Assembly (NCBI GenBank): GCA_031264545.1
Contig: JAISDV010000078.1
Location: forward strand, 1 to 8,032
DNA from: Oscillospiraceae bacterium
GTDB taxonomy: Bacteria; Bacillota; Clostridia; Oscillospirales; Oscillospiraceae
DNA length: 8,032 nucleotides
Direction of reading: 5' to 3'
A model generated the notes under the pieces. That model ran no database searches and was not told where the DNA came from. It was given only the letters and a program-made list of their open reading frames with translations. This document shows, piece by piece, positions 1 through 6,780 of this stretch (position 1 is the first letter of the stretch; each line of letters starts with the position of its first letter). The position numbers were made by a program, and so were the translations under genes.

Positions 1-516
1 AAGGGCGCGCGCGGGCGTCTCAGCTTCATCGCCCTCAATTTCGCGTGAATCCGGACCTGCGGATTCCGCAGCTCCGGCGTCCGTGCCGCTTTCTTCACCG
101 CGGTACTCCGTAAACGGCGCGCTGTCGTGGGCGGCGCCGTCCTCCCGGGACAGCTCAACGCGGGTGAGATAGATCAGGTTCGCCTTGTTGTTCCCCCGGC
201 GCGTCTCCCATACGAGCCCCGCGTCTGTCAATTCCTTAAAAACCTCGATGGCCTTGCGCGCGCCGACCTGCAGCTCCGCCGCCAATTCCTCGCGCGGGAA
301 AATGACGTAGACCTCGCCCGCGTCGTTGATCCAGCCGTTCAGCCTGGACAGCTGGTAACGGTTGAGCAAAAGGGCGTAGGCCACCTTCGCGGCCAGTGAA
401 ATGTGGTTGTACCGGTTATCCGCGAACAGCCACCGCGGCAGCTGTATATGATAAAAACTGACGATATCGTTTTGCTTGAGCAGCTCTGGTTTCTTCGTAT
501 TGGGCTCCTTCATCAT
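1..516 (-). CDS. repA: RepA_N-type replication initiator, N-terminal part (runs off the left edge)
   Basis: The frame stays open for 172 codons from an ATG at 516 to position 1, with no stop, so only the N-terminal part is in the window. The product resembles the conserved N-terminal domain of RepA_N initiators, which bind the origin of many Firmicutes plasmids and some ICEs. Recognisable elements are FYHIQLPRWLF (residues about 21-31), SLAAKVAYALLLNRYQLS (about 40-57), a GEVYVIFPREELA segment (about 66-78), and ARKAIEVFKELTDAGL (about 85-100), a winged-helix recognition region ending in IYLTRVE. After about residue 125 the chain becomes acidic and low in complexity (Glu, Asp, Ala, Gly, Ser), as in the linker of this family. 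The ATG at 516 is chosen because AGGAG lies 5 nt upstream; a second ATG at 513 is the alternative. The gene follows virD4 by 8 bp and is probably co-transcribed with it. Family assignment comes from recalled motif similarity, not a search. Confidence 0.88.
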   Translation of the reverse strand, partial: MMKEPNTKKPELLKQNDIVSFYHIQLPRWLFADNRYNHISLAAKVAYALLLNRYQLSRLNGWINDAGEVYVIFPREELAAELQVGARKAIEVFKELTDAGLVWETRRGNNKANLIYLTRVELSREDGAAHDSAPFTEYRGEESGTDAGAAESAGPDSREIEGDEAETPARAL

Positions 517-521
517 GATCA

Positions 522-526
522 CTCCT
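522..526 (-). promoter_or_regulatory. repA ribosome binding site overlapping the virD4 stop
   Basis: AGGAG lies 5 nt before the ATG at 516. Its first two bases are also the last two bases of the virD4 TAG stop (525-527). This settles the repA start and suggests that ribosomes ending on virD4 help initiate repA. Confidence 0.75.
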
Positions 527-2711
527 ATTCTATTTTTCCGGTATTGTCCTTGACAGACTGTACGGTCGTTTCCTTCCCCCCAAGCTGCCGCAGCCCCGGC
601 GCGCCGGCGTTGTCGCCGGCTTCGGCTGCTGTGGCAGGCGGAGTTTCTTTTGAGATTGCATAATCCATGGAAGAATACCACGCGGGGCGCCCGCCTGCGT
701 ATCGGGCTGCCGGGGCCTGCGCCACGGCCGGGGCGGGAGCCTCTGCAACCGGCGCGGCGGCCCCGGCTCTTTCAGCGGCGGCGCTCTCCGTTGTGATTTC
801 GTTTGCCTTTTGATGCCCTGTCTTTGATTCGGTTTCAGTTGACCGCGGGACCCGCCACGCGGGGGTATAGTCAATGACCCGGGAATATTTGAGCTTGTCC
901 TGCAACGGAAATTCCTCTGGCGTGATCTTGTCCAGCAAAAGCGCTTTCTGCCCGCGCAGCAGCACCAATTCCTTTCGGTTATCCATCCGCAGCACCTCAT
1001 CCGGCATCATCAAAGGACGCTGGGTGTTGCTGCGGGTCTGCGAGTATGGCCGCGTGGAGCTGTAGATGGACGAGAACAGCGGCGTCAGCGGCATCTGGTT
1101 GTTGTCCACCCGGATCGTGACTTTTCCGCATTTGTCTGAGAAATAGCCTGCCGTTTTCAGGTCGTTCGCCCCAAGACAGATCATCAGGTCGCAATGTGAA
1201 ATGATCTCCTCCCACTGGTCCTTTGGATAACGGGTGGAAAGCTGCGGGATCGACTGCACGAGATGATGGCAAAAGATATTAAAGCCCCGGAGTATGGCCA
1301 GCTGCTTGAGATAGTCCATCCCCAGTGTCCCTATATTACAGAATTCCTCGAGCAGCAGGTTCACTGTAACCGGAAGGCGGCCGCCCTTGCCCTCGCGTCT
1401 CGCGTATCCGATCAGCCGCGATATGATGCAGGAGAAGAACAGGGAGCTCAAAAACTCGTACTGGGTATTCTCGGCGGATATCACGCAGTAGTAAATGCAG
1501 GGCTTCCTGCCCGGCAGCGTGAGGTCGATATCGTTGTGCGCCGTGATTTGTTCCAGAAGCCGGTTTTGAAACAGGGAGAGGCGGTTGCCGAGGCCGATGG
1601 CGATGTTGCCCCAGATCTGCCTGTGCGCCAGCTTGAAAATACCGTAGGGCGCTTTGGCCGGATGGTCCTTTGGCAGTTCGTCAAAGCGGCGCTCCAGATC
1701 ATTGAAGGATTCGCTGGACAGCAGCTGATAGATCGCGCCGATAGACCGCTGCTCGATGGGCAGCAGGCGGTTCGTACCCGGAACAGTTTGGCTTTGAACG
1801 TAATGGATCAGGGCGGTGAGCAGATTTTTCTCGGCTTTTTCCCAGAAGTCCTGACGCTCGGATATGTTTGACGTGTTCTTGATAATGGTTTCGGCAATGG
1901 CGTCTACAAGGTTCGCGTCATACTCGATGTCGTTGAGCGGATTCCACCCGTCGCTGTGCGGCGGGTCGAGGAGATTAAAGACCTTGACGGTATACCCGGC
2001 CTCTTCCGAGCGCATATACTCGGCTGTGGCCTCGTAGAGCTCGCCCTTGACGTCCACAAGCAGGATCGACTCCCGGCGCTTGACCGCCTGGTAGATGAAC
2101 GGGCGGACATAGCCCCGGGATTTTCCGGAACCGGTGCTGCCGAATACGATTGCGTGGTTGTCCAGACGGCTGCTTTCCTTCAGGGAGACATACCGCGCGT
2201 ACCTGTCGTCGTCGAGCGGATCGTCTTTCACTTTTCCGATGATCGTGCCGTCCGCCTCTTTCAGCGGCTCCAGACGGAGCACCTGATCCATTTCCTTTTT
2301 TGTCATGAAGCCGGAAGAACCGTGCGTGGCGTCCGGAAGGATATCGAAGCCGCGCGGGTCCTTTGTGTATTTGTAGCCCGAGAACCAGATATATCCCTTT
2401 TTCGTGATCAGGCAGAAGAGGAGCGCGCAGACCGCCGTGATCCCGAGGCCAGAGGGTGTGAATACCGCCAGGAAGTTTTTGATCGGGTTCGCGGTCCAGA
2501 TGCTGCCGGCGGCATCGCCGCCGTCGCCGAAGGTCGCGCGTATGCCCAGACGGATGGAATTGATGAACATGCCGTAAAAATACCACCCGCAGATCACGAG
2601 CGGCAGGTACTTCCTGTATTTACGCTTATACCGGGACAGGAACCGGCCGAACCGCCTTTCTGTCCGGGTCTCCAGCTTAGCAATGTGTTCCGAGAGCTTA
2701 GGCACGGCCAT
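525..2711 (-). CDS. virD4: VirD4/TraG-family type IV coupling ATPase
   Basis: This is a membrane-anchored coupling ATPase, which docks the relaxase-DNA complex to the conjugation channel. Seen in the sequence (numbering from the upstream GTG): a basic N-terminus; two hydrophobic segments at about 35-54 and 88-104; the Walker A motif GSTGSGKS at 192-199; LLVDVKGELY at about 218-227, the usual next T4CP motif; FWEKAEKNLL at about 290-299; a Walker B-like LLLEEF at 453-458, where many relatives have LLLDEF; and QLAILRGFNIFCHHLVQSIPQL at about 471-492, typical of the TraG C-terminal ATPase half. Roughly 730 residues is somewhat longer than a standard TraG. The excess is a C-terminal tail from about 625 with an Ala/Pro-rich stretch at about 644-671. 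ATG 2711 is preferred because GGAG at 2718-2721 lies 6 nt upstream; GTG 2714 has only 3 nt. The gene overlaps the preceding one by 14 bp. It resembles the clostridial ICE coupling proteins sometimes labelled the CD1115 family (from memory). Confidence 0.95.
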   Translation of the reverse strand: MAVPKLSEHIAKLETRTERRFGRFLSRYKRKYRKYLPLVICGWYFYGMFINSIRLGIRATFGDGGDAAGSIWTANPIKNFLAVFTPSGLGITAVCALLFCLITKKGYIWFSGYKYTKDPRGFDILPDATHGSSGFMTKKEMDQVLRLEPLKEADGTIIGKVKDDPLDDDRYARYVSLKESSRLDNHAIVFGSTGSGKSRGYVRPFIYQAVKRRESILLVDVKGELYEATAEYMRSEEAGYTVKVFNLLDPPHSDGWNPLNDIEYDANLVDAIAETIIKNTSNISERQDFWEKAEKNLLTALIHYVQSQTVPGTNRLLPIEQRSIGAIYQLLSSESFNDLERRFDELPKDHPAKAPYGIFKLAHRQIWGNIAIGLGNRLSLFQNRLLEQITAHNDIDLTLPGRKPCIYYCVISAENTQYEFLSSLFFSCIISRLIGYARREGKGGRLPVTVNLLLEEFCNIGTLGMDYLKQLAILRGFNIFCHHLVQSIPQLSTRYPKDQWEEIISHCDLMICLGANDLKTAGYFSDKCGKVTIRVDNNQMPLTPLFSSIYSSTRPYSQTRSNTQRPLMMPDEVLRMDNRKELVLLRGQKALLLDKITPEEFPLQDKLKYSRVIDYTPAWRVPRSTETESKTGHQKANEITTESAAAERAGAAAPVAEAPAPAVAQAPAARYAGGRPAWYSSMDYAISKETPPATAAEAGDNAGAPGLRQLGGKETTVQSVKDNTGKIE

Positions 2712-3804
2712 CACCCGCTCCGGGCATGTCCGGCGCTTCCCCCGCGTACAGGGAGAACCCGCCCTGAAAGGCGGCGTCCAGGATCGGGCGGTCTATGCAA
2801 AAATGCGTGACCATACCGTCAGACGGAAAAACCTTCATCAAGAAATCCTCCAGCTGGCTTTGGAAGGCGGCGATCATGACCTTGCTTTTTCCAAGCCGCC
2901 GTGCGGCATCGCAGACCTTCCCGATACGCCGGATATCCATGTCGGCCGCGACGACCAGCGGCGCGTCGCCGACGCGTCCGTCGGCACAGGGGATCTGTTC
3001 GTCATGCGGGACCCAGCCCGACCAGTACGCCGCCCGCGCGAGCTTTGCCTTGTAATCCGGCTGCCGCATAAGCGCAAGCTGCATCGCCCCGGTTTCGTCA
3101 CAGGAGAGCAGATGGACCGGCAGGTCCGCGCGGCGGAAGATTTCGGGAAAGTCTGTAAAGCCCCTGACGCCGTGACGCGTTGACGGCGCCGCCTCATGCA
3201 GCCGCGCATAGATCTCGCCATAGCCTGGTCCGGCAAAGATCAGGGCGGCCGGCGTGCTGAGGCTTTGCGCGAAAACCGAGGAGAGCCGGTGAAAGATACT
3301 CAGCTCGTTCATCAGGTACATGCCGGCGCTTTGCGGGCTGACGTAGTGGAGCATGTACGCGGTGTTTCCGAAGTGGCCGAAGCCCGCGCAGTTCGCGTTG
3401 CTCATGACGTTGACGCCGCCCGCGCGAAGGTCGAAGGCCGGAAAAAACACAGGCTGCTCGCGAAGGGCGTCCACCTCATCCCGGAGGACATCAATTCCTG
3501 CCCGGAGGCAGGTCAGCATGATCGCGGACACCTCTAAACGGCGGCGGAGGGTCGTGCTGCCGGCGTAGGCGCGCCTCGCGGCGGTATCATAGAAATACCC
3601 CGCTTGTTCAAGATACGCGTATCCCTTCGGCGCGGGCTTCAGGTACCGCTTGTTGCGGGAGATACCGATATAGCCTGTCTTGAACAGGATAGCGGCGGTT
3701 TCTGCAAGCGCGTCAAGGCCGTACGCGCCGAGGCCCGCATAAGGGAGCCAGCGGTATTTTCCGGCGAGTCTGAGAAGTTCTGTATCCCTGCGGTCGGGTT
3801 TCAT
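2698..3804 (-). CDS. Conserved mobile-element protein with winged-helix-like N-terminus, function unknown
   Basis: I do not recognise this 368-residue protein with certainty. Residues 5-75 read as a winged helix: DTELLRLAGKYRWLPYAGL, a second helix with AETAAILFKTGYIGI, then a basic wing with RNKRYLKPAPKGYAYLEQAGY. A similar domain opens the replication-relaxation (Replic_Relax) proteins of Gram-positive mobile elements. The rest (about 100-350) is mixed alpha/beta with short hydrophobic strands (AALIFAGPGYGEIY, PLVVAADMDIRRI, KVMIAAF). It could be a Rossmann- or nuclease-like fold, but I see no definite catalytic motif. There is no signal peptide or membrane span, so it is probably cytoplasmic. 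The ATG at 3804 has GGTGA 6 nt upstream. The 3' end overlaps the virD4 start by 14 bp in another frame, implying coupled translation with the coupling protein. It lies directly downstream of the repeat array, so an accessory role in DNA binding or processing is a reasonable inference only. Confidence 0.8.
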   Translation of the reverse strand: MKPDRRDTELLRLAGKYRWLPYAGLGAYGLDALAETAAILFKTGYIGISRNKRYLKPAPKGYAYLEQAGYFYDTAARRAYAGSTTLRRRLEVSAIMLTCLRAGIDVLRDEVDALREQPVFFPAFDLRAGGVNVMSNANCAGFGHFGNTAYMLHYVSPQSAGMYLMNELSIFHRLSSVFAQSLSTPAALIFAGPGYGEIYARLHEAAPSTRHGVRGFTDFPEIFRRADLPVHLLSCDETGAMQLALMRQPDYKAKLARAAYWSGWVPHDEQIPCADGRVGDAPLVVAADMDIRRIGKVCDAARRLGKSKVMIAAFQSQLEDFLMKVFPSDGMVTHFCIDRPILDAAFQGGFSLYAGEAPDMPGAGDGRA

Positions 3805-3871
3805 CTGTGTTCACCGCTTTCATCTTTTATTCAGGTTGCGGGCCGAATGTAGCGCGGGGTTGCGGGGGAGG

Positions 3872-3893
3872 GTTACATCGGCCCCAATGTAAC
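3872..3893. repeat. Divergent inverted pair of array repeats, 7-bp arms
   Basis: GTTACAT at 3872-3878 is the exact reverse complement of ATGTAAC at 3887-3893, with an 8-bp centre. The two array copies thus point away from each other, a typical geometry for a dimeric DNA-binding protein. Confidence 0.75.
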
Positions 3894-3944
3894 GCGCGGT
3901 CGAAGAGGCGCAAGGCATTGGAAATACAGGGTTTTTTATACCGG

Positions 3945-3983
3945 CTCGCCCGTTACATCGCACCCTCCGGAGTAACGGGCGAG
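3945..3983. repeat. Perfect 12-bp inverted repeat with 15-bp centre (potential hairpin or operator)
   Basis: CTCGCCCGTTAC at 3945-3956 pairs perfectly with GTAACGGGCGAG at 3972-3983. The arms are two divergent copies of the array repeat. A second inverted repeat, CACCCTC at 3961-3967 with GAGGGTG at 3981-3987, uses part of the same bases and would compete with the main stem. Neither strand has a T-run after the stem, so it does not look like an intrinsic terminator. A binding site or a cruciform/hairpin signal is more likely. Confidence 0.8.
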
Positions 3984-4093
3984 GGTGGCCGGGCTGTACC
4001 CCGAATGTAACGGGCGATTTGGCGTTTTTCCATGCCTGATGTAACGGGCGGTACAGCGTTTTTGTGCGGTCAATGTAACGGGCGGCCGCCATT

Positions 4094-4759
4094 TTACGGA
4101 AATGCGGGATAATTGCCGTACTTCATAAGGAAAAAGTCGCCCGTGTCCTGCGCCGGGAGCAAATAGATGTGGCAGGCAGGCTTGCCGCTCCTGGTGGAAA
4201 CCAGAGCGATGCTCAGTGAGAACTGGTCGTCGTCTTTGACGACCCTGCCCTTGAGCGCGTTTGGGATCGCTTTCCACCCTTTGTTATCCGGGTCAAAGAT
4301 GGTGCGGGAGCTTATATCGCAGTGTTCGTCAATAACAAGCATCGCGCTGTCGAAGCGCGGCAGGGGCCGGCCCTTGCGCTGCTCATAGTCATCCAGCAGG
4401 CGGCCGACGGTATCGGACAGCCAGGCCGGGGTCTGATAGCGGCAGTGCGGGAGCAGCGCGTTCAGCGCGATATGCAGCCAGCCGTCTTCATTGACCTCCG
4501 CCCTGCCCGTCAGGCTGATGGCCGGGAGCTGCGGCTTGACAGCCTTGCGCGAAGCCTCCGGGCGGTGTTTTTCGCACAGGTTCCGCAGGGAGAGCGCCCC
4601 GCTTTCAAACTGCGCCGACATTTTATCGAGGGCGAACGCGGTCTCGGCGCCGTCGCCGCTGCCGGTATCGAGGGCTGCCAGTATCCGGCCGCAGGATAAA
4701 TGCGCCTCGCTGACCGTGCTCTGAATAGCCCTCATATCATTTCTGAAATCGTTTGTCAC
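4094..4759 (-). CDS. Conserved conjugative-element protein, DUF6100-like
   Basis: This is a 221-residue soluble protein of unknown function that resembles, from memory, the DUF6100 proteins of Firmicutes conjugative elements. The N-terminal half (1-75) is mostly helical, with a low-complexity DTGSGDGAET turn at about 31-40. The better conserved part is 90-221: a WLHIALNALLPHCRYQTP segment (94-111), an acidic strand AMLVIDEHCD (139-148), then DNKGWKAIPNALKGRVV (158-174) and a C-terminal block ending in DTGDFFLMKYGNYP. There is no signal peptide, membrane span or Walker motif, and the IDEHCD strand should not be read as an ATPase site. It starts with GTG at 4759, with GGAGGA 7 nt upstream (4767-4772). 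It lies 38 bp after the virB4 ORF and before the repeat array, so it belongs to the transfer operon by position. Its last codons abut the final repeat copy. Confidence 0.85.
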   Translation of the reverse strand: MTNDFRNDMRAIQSTVSEAHLSCGRILAALDTGSGDGAETAFALDKMSAQFESGALSLRNLCEKHRPEASRKAVKPQLPAISLTGRAEVNEDGWLHIALNALLPHCRYQTPAWLSDTVGRLLDDYEQRKGRPLPRFDSAMLVIDEHCDISSRTIFDPDNKGWKAIPNALKGRVVKDDDQFSLSIALVSTRSGKPACHIYLLPAQDTGDFFLMKYGNYPAFP

Positions 4760-4797
4760 GGGTTGATCCTCCGTCCTGTCTCTGTTTTACTGAGCGC

Positions 4798-6765
4798 CTA
4801 TTGCGTCACGCTTTTACGTTTCTGCCGGGCGATAAGGTCGGCCGACGCCGTAGTCAGGGTATTATATTCTTTCTGGCTGGCATGGATGGACAGGCTGATC
4901 CGGCTGTTGCCGATGGAGAGCAGGGCCTCGCCCCGCCTGTACCGCGTGATCTGAGCCGTCTCGTTATCCGACAGGTTGAGGATCTCCTTAACGAGCTTTG
5001 CCTCGATCTCTTCCAGCTGCATGATGATCTTAATACGGCAGGAGTTGATAATGCCCTTGCCAAAACGCCCGTCGTCCATGGCAAGAAAATCCGCGAGATC
5101 CTGAGACGCCAGGATCAGAATGCCGTTGTAGCCCCGGATTGTCTTGGCCAGTTCAAGCACCCGGCCGGCGATTTCGGGCGTGGACTTTGCCCCGACAAGC
5201 ACCCAGCTCTCGTCGATGATGAGCACATCCTCGGTCAGAATGGACTCCTGCACCATATCCATGCAGAATTGCGTGGACCAGAAGGTAACGAATTCCCGGA
5301 GCTCATCCGGGGCCTCGCTCACATCGAAGACATAGTATTCCGCGTCGCGCTTGATGTTCGACTGCTTCACCATGCTGGCGGACGAGCCGGTGACAAACCG
5401 GAGCAGCGGCACGGCCAGATGCTTTGTTTCTTCCTTGCCCTGAAGCGTGGCGTACCAGTCGGCCGGCGTGGGAAATTCCTTGTACTCCCCATCCGGCAGG
5501 AAAAGGGATCCATTGTCAAAGGTAAAGCCAAAGGCGTTATAACACGCGACAAGGGAGGCGTCCAGATAGTTTTTATCCTCATCAGTCAGGTTTGTCTTCA
5601 GGAGCGCGAACGAGGCGGTCAGCTTGGAGATGTGATTGGCAAGGAGAGAATCGTTCCGGGAAACCCCTCGGGCTATAGAGTCGGCGTCGAGCGTTTTTCT
5701 GCGGATCTCCATGAAATTATAGCTGTCAGACGAAGAAGGCGCCCATTTGACAAACACGCCGCCTATCGCGTCACAGGCTGAGCGATATTCATAGCCCTTA
5801 CTCGGCGCGATAATGTAAACGCGCTTTTTCTGCTGCCGCAGCCGTGTGGCGAAGCACTGTATGCCGAAAGTCTTGCCGGCGCCCGTCGCCCCGAACCACG
5901 CGAAGTTGCCGCTGATGTACTTGGAACGGTCGAACGGGTCGAGCATACAGGCCGAGTTGTTGTGCATATTCTTTCCGATGAAAATGCCGCTTTTGTCGCA
6001 CAGCTCATACGACGCGAAGGGGAAGGCGGCGGCCACGCCGGTCGTCAGGACATTGCGCCGGGATTTCCGCTCGATGTCCGGATCGAGGTACAGAAGCGGC
6101 AGAGCCGATAAAAAGCCCTGCTCGTGCTTGAAGTCGCACCGTTTCGCCAGCATGTCTATGGAAACGCAAAGCGTTTCCACCGCCGACACGCGATATTCGA
6201 GCGTTTCGGGGTCGTCCGCCGTAACCTCGATCAGCGTGTGCATATAGTAGAAGTCCTCGTTGTTGCGGTTAATGTTCTCCTTCAGGTAGAGGCCGGCCGT
6301 AATCGCGGAGTCCAGTTCCTCAAAATCCTGCCGGGTATCGCCCACATCACGCATACGCGAACGGTTGATCATGGTCGTTTGGGCGACCTTCGACAAGACC
6401 TTGTCTTTCGGCTGGCGCTTGACGGTAAAGCTGAGGCCGATACCCTCGCCGGCCTCGACCAGCGCGGAGAGCCAGCCGTTGCCGACGACAGTGGCGTACC
6501 CATATCCGGTAATATACAGATAGGCGTGATACACGCCGTCCACGACAATATACTCGCGGCCGGTCAGGTCAACGGATGTGGGTGAGACGACGTCGAGGAT
6601 CGTCGTTGAGCCCGATTCGATCAGGATGTCATCACCGGTCTGTTTCTTTTTCCCAAAGGGGAACGCGAAACGCTTTTTGGGGGTCTCTTCGGCCATATCG
6701 TTCATATCGCCGCCGGGCAGGCCGGTGTCGTCAGAAACCGGCGCGTTTTTCTTTTTGAAAATCAT
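4798..6765 (-). CDS. virB4: VirB4-family conjugation ATPase, C-terminal motor portion
   Basis: This is the ATPase that powers the type IV secretion channel at the inner membrane. The 655-residue ORF opens with a Lys-rich, Pro/Gly-containing segment (1-60). A VirB4 middle domain follows: REYIVVDGVYHAYLYI at about 70-85, GWLSALVEAGEGI at 97-109, KRQPKDKV at 116-123 and NRNNEDFYYM at 166-175. The motor domain carries Walker A GATGAGKT at 292-299, IIAPSKGYEY at 318-327, Walker B VLIIDE at 514-519, and a GILILASQD motif with the glutamine typical of VirB4 at about 548-556. A conserved RYRRGEALL stretch lies near 608-616. All key ATPase residues are present. What is missing is the N-terminal VirB4 domain, which is encoded just upstream (7464-6781) in the same frame, past a single TAA. 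The ATG at 6765 has AGAGGTG 8 nt upstream. This resembles the clostridial CD1110-type VirB4 (from memory). Confidence 0.93.
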   Translation of the reverse strand: MIFKKKNAPVSDDTGLPGGDMNDMAEETPKKRFAFPFGKKKQTGDDILIESGSTTILDVVSPTSVDLTGREYIVVDGVYHAYLYITGYGYATVVGNGWLSALVEAGEGIGLSFTVKRQPKDKVLSKVAQTTMINRSRMRDVGDTRQDFEELDSAITAGLYLKENINRNNEDFYYMHTLIEVTADDPETLEYRVSAVETLCVSIDMLAKRCDFKHEQGFLSALPLLYLDPDIERKSRRNVLTTGVAAAFPFASYELCDKSGIFIGKNMHNNSACMLDPFDRSKYISGNFAWFGATGAGKTFGIQCFATRLRQQKKRVYIIAPSKGYEYRSACDAIGGVFVKWAPSSSDSYNFMEIRRKTLDADSIARGVSRNDSLLANHISKLTASFALLKTNLTDEDKNYLDASLVACYNAFGFTFDNGSLFLPDGEYKEFPTPADWYATLQGKEETKHLAVPLLRFVTGSSASMVKQSNIKRDAEYYVFDVSEAPDELREFVTFWSTQFCMDMVQESILTEDVLIIDESWVLVGAKSTPEIAGRVLELAKTIRGYNGILILASQDLADFLAMDDGRFGKGIINSCRIKIIMQLEEIEAKLVKEILNLSDNETAQITRYRRGEALLSIGNSRISLSIHASQKEYNTLTTASADLIARQKRKSVTQ

Positions 6766-6773
6766 TAAATTGT

Positions 6774-6780
6774 CACCTCT
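6774..6780 (-). promoter_or_regulatory. Ribosome binding site for the VirB4 motor ORF
   Basis: AGAGGTG follows directly after the TAA of the N-terminal VirB4 ORF and lies 8 nt before the ATG at 6765. It makes separate translation of the two VirB4 parts plausible. Confidence 0.6.

Larger units (their letters stand above)
3847..4084. repeat. Array of eight 12-bp repeats (consensus ATGTAACGGGCG) in the intergenic gap
   Basis: The 289-bp gap between 3805 and 4093 has no convincing gene but contains eight copies of one 12-mer. Perfect copies are 3947-3958 (minus), 4005-4016, 4039-4050 and 4073-4084 (plus). Near copies on plus are 3887-3898 (11/12) and 3970-3981 (10/12). Degenerate copies are 3847-3858 (plus, 9/12) and 3867-3878 (minus, only the first seven bases, ATGTAAC, well kept). 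The last four plus copies start 35, 34 and 34 bp apart. I found no full copy elsewhere in the window. The layout resembles iterons or a multi-site operator or centromere rather than CRISPR, since the repeats are too short and their orientation alternates. The 34-bp period is not a multiple of three, so the repeat changes reading frame from copy to copy, which argues against coding. The protein that would bind here is unknown; RepA, the winged-helix protein or the Xre protein are candidates. Confidence 0.9.

Noticed and set aside
403..663. Plus-strand ORF over the virD4/repA junction
   Set aside because: It overlaps the repA start and virD4 end on the opposite strand, and its translation has no family resemblance.
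1956..2810. Plus-strand ORF (284 codons) opposite virD4, and other plus-strand ORFs such as 1263-1871
   Set aside because: They lie antisense to well-supported genes and show no domain or good ribosome binding site; treated as shadows.
3945..3983. Rho-independent terminator
   Set aside because: The stem is GC-rich and perfect, but neither strand has a T-run after it.
3847..4084. CRISPR array
   Set aside because: Repeats are only 12 bp, their orientation alternates, some spacers share sequence, and no cas gene is present.
3820..4092. Possible 90-residue minus-strand ORF filling the gap, with an ATG just after the DUF6100-like stop
   Set aside because: It has no ribosome binding site. The 12-bp repeats fall in different reading frames along it (34-bp period) and it reads in both repeat orientations, so the DNA repeats rather than a protein explain the sequence.
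4508..4530. ATPase Walker B reading of IDEHCD in the DUF6100-like protein (nearby hydrophobic-acidic strand)
   Set aside because: There is no Walker A or other nucleotide-binding motif in the protein, so the acidic strand alone does not support an ATPase.
4753..5781. Long plus-strand ORF (342 codons) opposite virB4
   Set aside because: It is antisense to a VirB4 ORF with full ATPase motifs, has no recognisable domain, and is explained by GC-rich codon bias on the other strand.
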